Counted from the stretch's first letter, positions 1 to 7,450 are shown. The stretch is 24,975 nt of DNA from an uncultured Collinsella sp. (GCA_900541795.1 UQLC01000026.1:1-24975); one strand, 5' to 3'. The notes: generated by a model not told the origin, from the sequence alone. Made by a program: numbers and translations.

Positions 1-234
1 TGCGACACAACTGGTGTGTCCATCCTCGCAGTATCCGGTTCTCAAGGTGCACGCCTGCGCTGGTTCCCGGTTCCACCGGGCCGCGCGGCAAGGAGATATA
101 TTGCCAGACCGGAGGGGCGCCGGGGGCGGGAATCTGGGCGTACACATTTCCTACACATCTTCTGATCCGACTAACGTTTGCCAGCCGTTACCTACCGCTC
201 GCCGAGCATCTCTTTATATAAGGCAGCCTCATGG
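1..234. other. Gene-free left edge with three short hairpins
   Basis: I see no supported gene here. The first 105 bases hold three consecutive potential stem-loops: 4-20 (6-bp stem GACACA/TGTGTC), 57-86 (CCCGG/CCGGG inside outer GCGC/GCGC arms) and 87-105 (GGCAA/TTGCC). They could be the end of a structured RNA or a transcript end lying mostly outside the window, but no known RNA family consensus could be matched. The AAGGAG at 91-95 followed by TTG at 101 opens only a short frame with no recognisable protein. Confidence 0.3.
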
Positions 235-1635
235 TTAAAGCGGATACGTCCCCCTAGCTAAAGCACAGCCAGCATCGAGCAACTCATCACGTTCTTCCAC
301 CGAGAACCCCTCGGCGTAGACGCGCACCACTGGTTCGGTCCCGCTAGGACGGACCAGCAGCCACGTGTCATCCTCGAATGACAGACGCAAGCCGTCCATA
401 TGACTAACGTTTTGCGGCACCTTGCCACAAATCGACTTGGGGTTTACGCCCGGCAGCAGGGTTCGTAACGTTTCGGCATCTTCGGCCTCAAGGCGCAAAT
501 CGCGTCGACCGTAACTCGTCTTACCAAAACTGTCCTCGAGTTGGTCGACCAGAACGCCCAAAGGCGCGTCCGTCTTTGCCATAAGCTCACACAGAATCAG
601 ACAGGCGAGGATTCCATCACGCTCGGGCATATGCGCGGCGATGCCGATACCACCGGCTTCTTCGCCGCCCATGAGGACGCCGCCCTTCTTCATCTCCGCC
701 GCTATATATTTGAAACCGACTGGTTTGACGGTCACGCGGCAGCCAAGCGCCTCGGCAATGCGACGCACGAGCGTCGAGCATGAAAGATTGACGACGACGC
801 GCCCCTCCAAATTGCGAAATTGAACCAAGTCGCCCAAAACGAGCGCCATGATCTGATGCGGATGTATATATCTGCCGCGCTCGTCAACCGCGCCGATACG
901 GTCGGCGTCGCCGTCGGTCACCAGGCCAGCGCAAGCTCCGTCCTCGATAACCGTGCGCTCGCAAGTGTCCACCCAAGGCTCAACGGGGTCGGGGCAGATA
1001 TCTTCTTGATCAGACACCTGCCCGGCGTGAATCTCGTGCACCTCAACGCCAAGCTCGCGCAGCAAGTCGGCTAGATAGCCCTGGGCTGCGCCGCCCATGG
1101 GATCGACAACCACGCGCAAGTGCGCGGCGCGGATGGCTTCGGCATCGACAAACGATGCCACCGCCTGCATATAGTCAGGAATGATATCCGCGGTGCGATA
1201 TTGCCCCTCGATCCCCATTGGCTCGGGAGCCATAGTCTCTTCGAGCTCTTCGATGACATCCTGGTTGGCGGTCGAGCCGTCACCCATGCGAATCTTGAGG
1301 CACAGATAACCCTGCGGATGATGGGACCCCGTCACCATGAGCGCGCCGCACGCCTCACCGTCATAAGCCGCCGCCCACGTAAGGGCAGGGGTCGGGACAG
1401 GCCGCGAAGCGAGCACGGCGTCTAGCCCGTGCGCTGCTAGCGCGCCCGCCGCAAGCTCAGCGAACTCGCGCGCCAGGGGCCGGGTGTCGAACCCTATATA
1501 TACCGTTTTGCCCGGATTGGTCTTTTGCCACAACTCGCCGACGGCATCGGCGATACGGGCAACGTTATCGGCAGTGAAGTCCTCATCGACGCGAGCGCGC
1601 CAACCGTCAGTTCCAAAATGAATTATCGCGCACAC
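235..1635 (-). CDS. Phosphoglucomutase/phosphomannomutase family protein
   Basis: An alpha-D-phosphohexomutase that should interconvert hexose 1- and 6-phosphates in the cytosol, feeding sugar nucleotide synthesis. All four family motifs are visible in the 466-residue protein: the phosphoserine loop TGSHHP (Ser about 104), the metal-binding loop DGDADR (241-246), the sugar-binding loop GEEAG (324-328) and the phosphate-binding RPSGTEP (about 430). The usual sugar loop is GEESGH or similar, so substrate preference cannot be read. I chose the GTG at 1635 because GAGG lies 9 bases upstream and the protein then begins just before the conserved FGTDGWR; a longer frame to 1719 lacks homology. It lies downstream of mmuM beyond a terminator, so it probably has its own promoter. 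Three Tyr-Ile pairs use the rare-looking codon pair TAT ATA. Glucosamine mutase (GlmM) is less likely but not excluded. Confidence 0.9.
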   Translation of the reverse strand: MCAIIHFGTDGWRARVDEDFTADNVARIADAVGELWQKTNPGKTVYIGFDTRPLAREFAELAAGALAAHGLDAVLASRPVPTPALTWAAAYDGEACGALMVTGSHHPQGYLCLKIRMGDGSTANQDVIEELEETMAPEPMGIEGQYRTADIIPDYMQAVASFVDAEAIRAAHLRVVVDPMGGAAQGYLADLLRELGVEVHEIHAGQVSDQEDICPDPVEPWVDTCERTVIEDGACAGLVTDGDADRIGAVDERGRYIHPHQIMALVLGDLVQFRNLEGRVVVNLSCSTLVRRIAEALGCRVTVKPVGFKYIAAEMKKGGVLMGGEEAGGIGIAAHMPERDGILACLILCELMAKTDAPLGVLVDQLEDSFGKTSYGRRDLRLEAEDAETLRTLLPGVNPKSICGKVPQNVSHMDGLRLSFEDDTWLLVRPSGTEPVVRVYAEGFSVEERDELLDAGCALARGTYPL

Positions 1636-1659
1636 GCGCAGACACCTCACAGTGTTTGG

Positions 1660-1688
1660 ATCATGGTACGCATGGGGTATACCCGCAA
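1660..1688 (-). promoter_or_regulatory. Candidate promoter of the phosphohexomutase gene
   Basis: On the minus strand TTGCGG (1683-1688) and CATGAT (1660-1665) are separated by 17 bases, 25 bases upstream of the chosen GTG. Both boxes match the consensus only partly. A perfect 10-bp palindrome GGGTATACCC (1675-1684) lies between them and could be a regulator site. Confidence 0.3.
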
Positions 1689-1757
1689 CATGCACTCGGC
1701 AACCTGCCGGCACCAGCATTCACCATTTGGGCAAATGCTGCCGAGGACATGCAAGCA

Positions 1758-1789
1758 ATAAAAAAAACCGCCCCGTATGGAGCGGTTTT
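1758..1789 (-). terminator. Intrinsic terminator after mmuM
   Basis: The minus strand reads AAAACCGC, a short loop region, GCGGTTTT, then further T residues. The stem is 1764-1771 with 1782-1789. It begins 5 bases after the mmuM stop and should end the dtxR-type gene/mmuM transcript before the mutase gene. Confidence 0.85.
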
Positions 1790-1794
1790 GCCCT

Positions 1795-2688
1795 TTATAT
1801 ATCGAGCGCCTCGGCCATCGCGGCCGTAGTGATTGCCGTGGTTCCACAGCAACTGCCCACCATTGCGGCACCGGCATGTCTCCATTCGATGCATGCGCGC
1901 GCGAAAGCTTCGGGATTCTCGTGCCATACGGGGCCATCCTGAGTCTGGACCGGGTCGCCCACGTTGGGACGCACCGTGACGGGAGTAGTCGCCGATGCAA
2001 CCATCCTGGGCACCGCCGCGTTCGCGGCCGCAAGCGAACAGCAATTAACACCAACCGAGTTTGCGCCGTGTTTTTCGGCGTACAAAACGGCTGCCTCGAT
2101 GTTGAGGCCATCGCCCAACAGGTCGCCTTTATCGTCAACGACAAAACTCACCAGAACAGGCATGCCATCGGCGGCATCTCGGGCGCCGGCAAGCATGGGC
2201 TGCAAATTACGGATAGACGTCACCGTCTCGATCAGCAGACCGTCAACACCAGCATTGAGCAAGGCGTGCGCCTGTTCGCGCGCAATGCCTCGGATTTCAC
2301 GATACTCGGCAGAGTCCTCGGCAAACCACTCAATACCGATCGGGCCCATCGAGCCCAGCAGCAGCTGAGGGTGCGCCTGGCGGGCATCGTCGACAGCCCC
2401 GCGATTGACCTCCGCCACGGACGGCGCAATCTGGTCGTGCTTGAGGACATAGCTCGATGCCTGAAAGGTGTTGGTAATGAGCACCTGCGCGCCGGCGGCG
2501 ACATACAAGCGATGGATACGAGAAACGGTCTGCGGCTCTGCCAGATTCCAAAACGCCGGTGGAATGTCGGCGGCATCGTACTCACTCAACAGAACACTGC
2601 CCATGGGACCCTGCGCCAACAAGGTCTCGCTCGACAAGCGGCGCGTAAGTTCCTCGGCACCAAAGCGGTTGTAATAACTCGTATCCAT
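1795..2688 (-). CDS. mmuM: Homocysteine S-methyltransferase family protein
   Basis: A zinc-dependent methyltransferase of the Pfam S-methyl_trans family that moves a methyl group to homocysteine to form methionine in the cytosol. The 297-residue protein is one complete domain: GPMGS near residue 27, ITNTFQAS (71-78), the first zinc cysteines in GVNCC (C216/C217) and the second pair in GSCCGTT (C280/C281). The length fits stand-alone MmuM/BhmT-type enzymes; no folate reductase or cobalamin domain is attached. The methyl donor (S-methylmethionine, SAM or a betaine) cannot be read from the sequence. It starts 10 bases after the stop of a DtxR/MntR-type regulator on the same strand, so the two are probably one operon, and it ends at a strong terminator. 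The ribosome binding site is weak (AGCGGG before ATATAT and ATG), suggesting translational coupling to the upstream gene. The last sense codon is ATA, unusual in this GC-rich DNA. Confidence 0.88.
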   Translation of the reverse strand: MDTSYYNRFGAEELTRRLSSETLLAQGPMGSVLLSEYDAADIPPAFWNLAEPQTVSRIHRLYVAAGAQVLITNTFQASSYVLKHDQIAPSVAEVNRGAVDDARQAHPQLLLGSMGPIGIEWFAEDSAEYREIRGIAREQAHALLNAGVDGLLIETVTSIRNLQPMLAGARDAADGMPVLVSFVVDDKGDLLGDGLNIEAAVLYAEKHGANSVGVNCCSLAAANAAVPRMVASATTPVTVRPNVGDPVQTQDGPVWHENPEAFARACIEWRHAGAAMVGSCCGTTAITTAAMAEALDI

Positions 2689-2698
2689 ATATATCCCG

Positions 2699-3121
2699 CT
2701 ATTCCTCGACGCTGATTCCCTGCTTTTCGAGATAGGCGAGCCAGCGGTTCATCGTGTCCTCGGAAAGCGCATGCTCCATCATGCAGGCCTCGGAATCGGC
2801 TCGCTCAAATTCGACACCGAGCTCCTGAACCAAAAACGTGCGGATGAGGCGATGACGGTACCAGATAGCCGTACCAACCTCGCGGCCGCGATCGGTCAGG
2901 ACTACCTTGCCGTAGTGCGATTGCTCGACAAGTTCGGATGCCTTGAGCGCCGAAACCGCTTTATTGACCGATGCCTTGGAGACGCCAAGACGCTGCGCGA
3001 TGTCGACCGATCGCACGCCGTTGGTTTCCCCCTCTTCGCTTTCAATGCGAACCATGCACTCCAAGTAGTCTTCGTTCGCCACCGTCAGATGTAGTTCGCG
3101 CGAGCTATTTGTCGTATCCAT
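2699..3121 (-). CDS. DtxR/MntR-family metal-dependent transcriptional regulator
   Basis: A cytosolic metal-sensing repressor of 140 residues, the length of MntR-type proteins without an SH3 domain. The N-terminal winged helix-turn-helix covers about residues 14-70, with a recognition region near SKASVNKAVSAL and the wing HYGKVVLTDRG. The dimerisation and metal-binding part contains YRHRLIRTFL and EACMMEHALS, where Glu, Cys, Glu and His match the usual manganese/iron ligands. I chose the ATG at 3121 over one at 3142: AAGGGACGGAAG precedes 3121, whereas nothing resembling an SD precedes 3142. It is divergent from pepT and probably co-transcribed with mmuM. A palindrome at 3176-3193 overlaps its likely promoter and may be its own operator. 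Whether manganese, iron or zinc is sensed is not decided by sequence. Confidence 0.85.
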   Translation of the reverse strand: MDTTNSSRELHLTVANEDYLECMVRIESEEGETNGVRSVDIAQRLGVSKASVNKAVSALKASELVEQSHYGKVVLTDRGREVGTAIWYRHRLIRTFLVQELGVEFERADSEACMMEHALSEDTMNRWLAYLEKQGISVEE

Positions 3122-3152
3122 GATCTTCCGTCCCTTCTGCATTCAATGGCTG

Positions 3153-3158
3153 ATTCTA
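3153..3158 (-). promoter_or_regulatory. Candidate -10 box of the DtxR-type regulator gene
   Basis: The minus strand has TAGAAT, one base from TATAAT, about 32 bases before the regulator ATG. The -35 zone 17 bases upstream falls in the right half of the 3176-3193 palindrome and has no good consensus, which suits a regulated promoter. Confidence 0.45.
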
Positions 3159-3175
3159 CCCCATCCAAGCGTCGT

Positions 3176-3193
3176 GGTATGCCGTGGCATACC
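3176..3193. promoter_or_regulatory. 18-bp palindromic operator candidate between divergent genes
   Basis: GGTATGCC and GGCATACC form a perfect inverted repeat with a 2-base spacer (GT). It lies between the regulator gene (minus) and pepT (plus). It overlaps the -35 zone of the regulator promoter and directly abuts a possible extended -10 for pepT (TG-C-TAGAGT at 3195-3203). A dimeric regulator bound here could control both genes; the adjacent DtxR-type protein is the obvious candidate. Confidence 0.5.
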
Positions 3194-3241
3194 GTGCTAG
3201 AGTTCTTGTTGCACACGACGACCAAGATTGGAGCGGTCTTT

Positions 3242-4489
3242 ATGGAAAACACCACCACGAGCCCCGATGTCCTCGAACGCTTTTTGCGCTACGTCCAGAT
3301 CAACACGCAGTCCGAGGATGCAAACTGCGACCAGGTACCCTCGAGCGCCGTTCAGTTTGACCTTGCCAACGTGCTGGCTGAAGAGCTGCGCGAGCTTGGT
3401 GCGGAAGATGCCCACGTGACCGAGCACGCCTATGTCTGCGCGCATATCCCCGCAAGTGCGGGCGCTGAGGACAAGCCCGCCCTGGGCCTGATCGCCCATC
3501 TCGACACCACCGAAGTTGCACCGGGCGCCGGCGTGAAGCCGCACATCGTGCACTACGAAGGCGGCGACCTGGTCTGCGGCACGGTTGACGGTAAACCCGT
3601 TGCCATGAGTACCGCCAAGCTTCCCGCCCTGAATGACCTCGCGGGTGAGGACCTGGTCTGCAGCGACGGCACCACGCTGCTGGGCGCAGACGACAAGGCA
3701 GGCGTCGCCGAGATCATGTCGCTTGTCGCGCGTATCGCTCAGGACCCTTCTCTGCCCCATCCCGCACTCGGCATTTGCTTCTGCCCTGACGAGGAGATCG
3801 GCCACGGAGCCGAGCTGTTGGATATCGATACCTTTGGCTGCAAGTACGCCTACACGGTCGACGGCGGCCCCATCGGCGAACTGGAGTGGGAGTGCTTTAA
3901 CGCCGCCGAGGCGACCGTCCGCTTTGAGGGCCAGTCCATCCACCCGGGCGACGCTAAGGGCCGTATGGTCAACGCAGGCAATCTGTTCTGCGACTTCAAC
4001 GCGTTGCTCCCCTACGTGCAGCGACCGGAGTATACGGAAGGCTACGAGGGCTTTTATCACCTTGAGGGTGTATCTGCGACCGTCGATCACGCCACAGCGC
4101 GCTATATCGTCCGCGACCATGACGCCGCCAAGTTCCAGCAGAAACTCGACCTTATTGATGCCGCCGCCTCGATGCTCAACCAGCGTCTAGGTGAGGAGCG
4201 CGTGACGGTCGAGATTAAGCAGCAGTATCGAAATATGGCCGAGATCGTTCGTGGCTATCCCGAGCTTATTGATGTTGCCAAGGAAGCCTATCTTGCCTGC
4301 GGCGTTGAGCCCCAAGTGCTGTCAATTCGTGGCGGCACCGACGGCGCCCAGCTGTCGTTCCGCGGTCTGCCCTGCCCCAACCTTTCCACCGGCGGCTATT
4401 GCTACCACGGCGTCAACGAGTTCGTCCCGGTCAGTTCGCTCGTCAAGATGACCGACGTCCTGCAGGAGCTCGTCGCCCGCTTTGCATAA
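3242..4489 (+). CDS. pepT: Peptidase T (tripeptide aminopeptidase)
   Basis: A zinc metallo-aminopeptidase of the M20 family that removes the N-terminal residue of tripeptides in the cytosol. The 415-residue protein is close to the usual 408. Visible catalytic and metal residues are H86 and D88 in AHLDT, D150 in LGADDKAG, the catalytic base pair E184-E185 in CPDEEIGHG, D208 region in VDGG, and the late His in CYHGVNEF. I chose the ATG at 3242 because GGAG stands 8 bases upstream and the protein then starts MENTTTSPDVLERFLRY, as the family does; an upstream in-frame ATG at 3146 would add 32 unrelated residues that overlap the divergent promoter. It is the only intact plus-strand gene in the window, transcribed alone and closed by a strong terminator. 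Confidence 0.95.
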   Translation: MENTTTSPDVLERFLRYVQINTQSEDANCDQVPSSAVQFDLANVLAEELRELGAEDAHVTEHAYVCAHIPASAGAEDKPALGLIAHLDTTEVAPGAGVKPHIVHYEGGDLVCGTVDGKPVAMSTAKLPALNDLAGEDLVCSDGTTLLGADDKAGVAEIMSLVARIAQDPSLPHPALGICFCPDEEIGHGAELLDIDTFGCKYAYTVDGGPIGELEWECFNAAEATVRFEGQSIHPGDAKGRMVNAGNLFCDFNALLPYVQRPEYTEGYEGFYHLEGVSATVDHATARYIVRDHDAAKFQQKLDLIDAAASMLNQRLGEERVTVEIKQQYRNMAEIVRGYPELIDVAKEAYLACGVEPQVLSIRGGTDGAQLSFRGLPCPNLSTGGYCYHGVNEFVPVSSLVKMTDVLQELVARFA

Positions 4490-4515
4490 GCCTGGCTGCA
4501 TAAGCCCAAAAGACG

Positions 4516-4554
4516 AATCGCCCCGTCCTCAACCGAGAACGGGACGATTTTTTT
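4516..4554 (+). terminator. Intrinsic terminator after pepT
   Basis: AATCG, CCCGT and CTC on the left pair with GAG, ACGGG and CGATT on the right (with small mismatches), closing on an AACC loop, followed by seven T residues. It lies 27 bases after the pepT stop. Confidence 0.9.
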
Positions 4555-4598
4555 GCTGCAACGAGAACAGGTTGACGCACGCCAGCCTCTTAACGCAA

Positions 4599-4691
4599 GG
4601 AGTGTCCCAAACTGCCGGCACATAAGAAACGTCCCCAAGTGCCAAGTGCATCAAGAGTGTCCCCTTTGACCAGTCGTTTAAGAACGTCCCC
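4599..4691. repeat. Four-copy GTCCC(C) motif array with 27-28 bp period
   Basis: Related short motifs end at 4608 (AGGAGTGTCCC), 4636 (AAGAAACGTCCCC), 4664 (AAGAGTGTCCCC) and 4691 (AAGAACGTCCCC), so the period is 28, 28 and 27 bases. The 15-16 bases between them are not alike. No gene lies in 4490-4866; besides this array the stretch holds the pepT terminator and the folded repeat at 4721-4866. The same GGGGAC core recurs in the inverted repeat at 20257-20344. Confidence 0.6.
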
Positions 4692-4720
4692 AATGACTAA
4701 CGTCGCAGGTTGAGGACGGG

Positions 4721-4833
4721 CAGCGAGCGGGTTGCATTTGAGACAAGGTGACGTGAAACGAAAGGGCGCTGACCTTCTGGTCGCGCCCTTGAAGTTGAAC
4801 GTCAGATTGTCCAAATGCGGCCCGCGCAGCGTC
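4721..4833. repeat. 113-bp folded dispersed repeat, copy A
   Basis: This 113-bp block recurs at 20384-20496 with a single difference (T at 4733, C in the other copy). It folds: outer arms GCATTTG (4734-4740) and CAAATGC (4812-4818), then GACGT/ACGTC, then an inner stem AGGGCGC plus GACC with GGTC plus GCGCCCT around a TTCT loop (4763-4789). Read on the minus strand, the inner stem is followed by TTTCGTTTC, a weak T-rich tail, so it may serve as the terminator of the upstream LCP gene. The sharp copy boundaries and near identity indicate recent duplication or strong selection. Confidence 0.85.
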
Positions 4834-4838
4834 AAGCG

Positions 4839-4866
4839 GTTACGCGGTTTGGTAAAACCGCGTAAC
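4839..4866. repeat. GGTA-loop hairpin abutting the LCP gene stop codon
   Basis: GTTACGCGGTTT (4839-4850), loop GGTA, AAACCGCGTAAC (4855-4866) gives a perfect 12-bp stem ending exactly at the base next to the LCP stop codon. The equivalent site beside copy B (20501-20529) has the same loop and a different, still pairing, stem. Confidence 0.8.
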
Positions 4867-6102
4867 TTAGTAGTTGGCTTCGTAGCCGTTGCCGTCGCCG
4901 GTGGGCTCTTCGTAGTAGTCCGAATCGCTCGAATCGCTTGAGTCATCGGAATCGTCAGAGCTGACCGATGAGGTTGCGGTACCGTTTGCGTAGTCGTCAG
5001 ACGTGTTGTTGTTCAGGTCGCCGATCGTAGAGCTGGAACCGTCGGAAAGACCCATGGTGTTGGGACCCTTGGGATCCTTGCCGGCATCGACGCGCTCCAT
5101 CATTTCCTTGAGCTCGTCCTCGTAGACAAAGGCGTAGCTCACACCGTCGATCATGGTGCTGTCGTCGGCGTACGAGGGCAGGTTGGCCGAGTAGATACCG
5201 TCGACATCCATACCGCGCATGGCGTTGACCGTAGCCACGATATCCTGAACGCTCATATCGGTTACAAGCATATCGGACAGCGAATTAACCAGGCCAAAGA
5301 TCTGCGTGGCATCGAAGTTATTGAGAATCTGGTTGGCAAGGGCGCCAAGCACCTGACGCTGGTGGCGCATGCGCGTGTAATCGCCGTCGGCATAGGTGTA
5401 GCGGCAGCGGGCATAGGTAAGGGCGGTGGCACCGTCCATATGCTGCTGGCCAGCGGTAATCTTAATATCCAGGTGCTCGGGGTCGTCAACATCATCGGTT
5501 GCGTTAATGTCGATACCGCCAACCGAATCAATCAGCGCCTGCATACCGTCGAAGCTGACCTCGGCATAGTGGGAAATCTGAACACCGCACAGCTCGTTGA
5601 CCGCCTCGACCATGGCCTCGGCGCCGCCAACGGTATGGCAGGCGTTGATCTTCATGGTCTCGCCCTTGTACTCGACCTTGGTGTCGCGCGGAACGGAAAT
5701 GAGCGTCGCCTGCTTTTGCGTGGGGTCGATGCGTGCCAGGATAATCGAGTCGGCACGATACGTATCCTCGCCCGGACGGCCGTCGGTGCCAAGAAGCAGC
5801 ACGTAGAACGGATCCTTTGCCTCATCGGTGTCAACCAGAACCCGACGCAGATTATCGGTAATGACATTAGAATCGCCGAGCTTGCCCATAATGGTGGCAA
5901 ACCACAGGCCGGCAGCGGTAGTGGCACTCAGCAGCACACCAAGCACGACAATGAGCGCGACGTGACGAATCGTGTGGCTACGACGACGTTGACGAGCGCG
6001 CTCGGAATAGCGAGCCACGTTATCGCGACTGTAGATCTTGGCCTGCGCACCAGTTGAGGGTCTTCGGGCGGTGGTATCCGCGAGGGGCTTTTTATTAAAC
6101 AT
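4867..6102 (-). CDS. LCP (LytR-CpsA-Psr) family cell-wall glycopolymer transferase
   Basis: A membrane-anchored enzyme that is expected to attach phosphate-linked glycopolymers from lipid carriers to peptidoglycan outside the cell. The 411-residue protein has a basic N-terminus, one transmembrane helix at about 47-70, and the LCP domain at about 98-245. Conserved residues are seen in LLGTDGRPGE, YRADSI, SVPRDT and YARCRYTYADGDYTRMRHQR, including the arginines that bind the pyrophosphate. The C-terminal 60 residues are a Ser/Asp/Asn-rich acidic tail ending in YEANY, probably disordered. I chose the ATG at 6102 (MFNKK) over a TTG two codons upstream. It starts 12 bases after the murA stop, so the two are one operon linking peptidoglycan precursor synthesis with wall polymer attachment. 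Confidence 0.92.
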   Translation of the reverse strand: MFNKKPLADTTARRPSTGAQAKIYSRDNVARYSERARQRRRSHTIRHVALIVVLGVLLSATTAAGLWFATIMGKLGDSNVITDNLRRVLVDTDEAKDPFYVLLLGTDGRPGEDTYRADSIILARIDPTQKQATLISVPRDTKVEYKGETMKINACHTVGGAEAMVEAVNELCGVQISHYAEVSFDGMQALIDSVGGIDINATDDVDDPEHLDIKITAGQQHMDGATALTYARCRYTYADGDYTRMRHQRQVLGALANQILNNFDATQIFGLVNSLSDMLVTDMSVQDIVATVNAMRGMDVDGIYSANLPSYADDSTMIDGVSYAFVYEDELKEMMERVDAGKDPKGPNTMGLSDGSSSTIGDLNNNTSDDYANGTATSSVSSDDSDDSSDSSDSDYYEEPTGDGNGYEANY

Positions 6103-6114
6103 AGGCAACCTGTA

Positions 6115-7398
6115 TTAGTAGATGACGGGATCGGGGACGGAAGCATGCTCGACATGCGCGCCGAGCGCCTGCAGCTTTTCGACAAACTGCTCGTAGCCGC
6201 GCTTGATGTGATGGATGGCCGAAACCTCAGTCGTCCCGTCGGCGATCAAGCCCGCTACGACGAGGGCCGCTCCGCCACGCAGATCGGGCGAGGTAACCTG
6301 TGCACCCGAGAAGCCCTTAACGCCATGAATCATGGCATGATGGCTCTCGATACGAATGTCGGCACCCATGCGCACCAGCTCAGAGGCAAACATAAAGCGA
6401 TTCTCGAAGATGTTCTCGGTAATAACGGAACTGCCGTCGGCAAGGGCGGAGAGCACCATAATCTGCGCCTGCATGTCCGTCGGGAAGCCGGGGAACGGAA
6501 GCGTCTGGATGTCGACCGGCTTGATACGCTCGGCACGGTTTACATGGACGCCATCCTCGACGCGCTCGCAGTCGATACCCATGAGCTCCATCTTCTTGAG
6601 CACCATGCCCAAGTGAATGGGGCAAAAGCCCATGACATCGACACCGCGATCGTCGGCCATCAACGCACCGGCAACGATAAAAGTACCGGCCTCGATGCGG
6701 TCGCCCACTACGCGATGGGTAACAGGATGCAGCTCTTCCACGCCCTCGATGGTCACGACGGGCGTACCCGCGCCGACAATCTTGGCGCCCATCTCGTTGA
6801 GCATGTTGGCGAGATCGACGATCTCGGGCTCGCGGGCGGCATTGTCGATAACCGTGGTGCCCTGCGCGCGCACGGATGCCATGATGAGGTTCTCGGTCGC
6901 ACCGACGCTGGCGAACTCGAGCGTGACGGTGGTACCGCGCAGACCTTGGGGCGCATTAGCGTTGATGTAGCCGTGGGCGGTATCGAACTCAACGCCCAGG
7001 GCCTCAAGACCAAGAATGTGCATATCGATCTTGCGAGCACCCAGGTTGCAGCCGCCCGGCATGGCGATCTTGGCGCGATGGAAGCGACCCAGCAGGGGTC
7101 CCATCACGGCTGTGGAAGCACGCATCTTGGCAACGAGCTCGTAGGGGGCCTCCCAAGAATCGACCTGAGAGGTATCAATCTCGAGCGTGTGCTCGTCAAG
7201 GACATCGATTGTGGCGCCCATACCCTTGAGCACCTTGCCCATCACGTGGACATCGGAAATATCGGGCACGTTCTGCAGCGTCGTCTTGCCCGGCGCCAGA
7301 AGCGTTGCCGCCATGAGTTTGAGCGCGGAGTTCTTGGCGCCCGAAACGGGCACGGAGCCTCCGATGGCGTGGCCACCCTCAACGCGGATAATATCCAA
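6115..7398 (-). CDS. murA: UDP-N-acetylglucosamine 1-carboxyvinyltransferase
   Basis: MurA transfers enolpyruvate from PEP to UDP-GlcNAc, the first committed step of peptidoglycan synthesis, in the cytosol. The 427-residue protein is of normal length and shows the N-terminal GAKNSALK with Lys22, and the mobile-loop cysteine C117 in MPGGCNLGARKID, the residue that fosfomycin alkylates. It therefore belongs to the Cys type, not the resistant Asp type. The start is a TTG at 7398, chosen because GAAAGGG precedes it by 6 bases and the protein then begins MDIIRVEGG as family members do. An intrinsic terminator hairpin lies in the 14-52 bases upstream, so expression probably relies on readthrough from the ATP synthase operon or an unseen promoter. 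It is followed by the LCP gene after 12 bases. Confidence 0.96.
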   Translation of the reverse strand: MDIIRVEGGHAIGGSVPVSGAKNSALKLMAATLLAPGKTTLQNVPDISDVHVMGKVLKGMGATIDVLDEHTLEIDTSQVDSWEAPYELVAKMRASTAVMGPLLGRFHRAKIAMPGGCNLGARKIDMHILGLEALGVEFDTAHGYINANAPQGLRGTTVTLEFASVGATENLIMASVRAQGTTVIDNAAREPEIVDLANMLNEMGAKIVGAGTPVVTIEGVEELHPVTHRVVGDRIEAGTFIVAGALMADDRGVDVMGFCPIHLGMVLKKMELMGIDCERVEDGVHVNRAERIKPVDIQTLPFPGFPTDMQAQIMVLSALADGSSVITENIFENRFMFASELVRMGADIRIESHHAMIHGVKGFSGAQVTSPDLRGGAALVVAGLIADGTTEVSAIHHIKRGYEQFVEKLQALGAHVEHASVPDPVIY

Positions 7399-7411
7399 GG
7401 TCTACCCTTTC

Positions 7412-7450
7412 AAAAAGCATGCCCGGGATGGCTGGGCCATCCCGGGCATG
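7412..7450 (-). terminator. Terminator after atpC, lying in the murA leader
   Basis: A perfect 15-bp stem (CATGCCCGGGATGGC 7418-7432 with 7436-7450, 3-base loop) is followed on the minus strand by CTTTTT. It ends the ATP synthase operon. The T run is immediately followed by GAAAGGG, the murA ribosome binding site, leaving no space for a promoter between terminator and murA. Confidence 0.9.

Noticed and set aside
14..238. A 74-codon plus-strand frame at the left edge
   Set aside because: Low-complexity translation, no SD at its start and no recognisable domain.
4599..4691. CRISPR array reading of the 27-28 bp periodic motif
   Set aside because: Repeats are only 11-13 bases and vary, spacers are 15-16 bases, and no cas gene is near.
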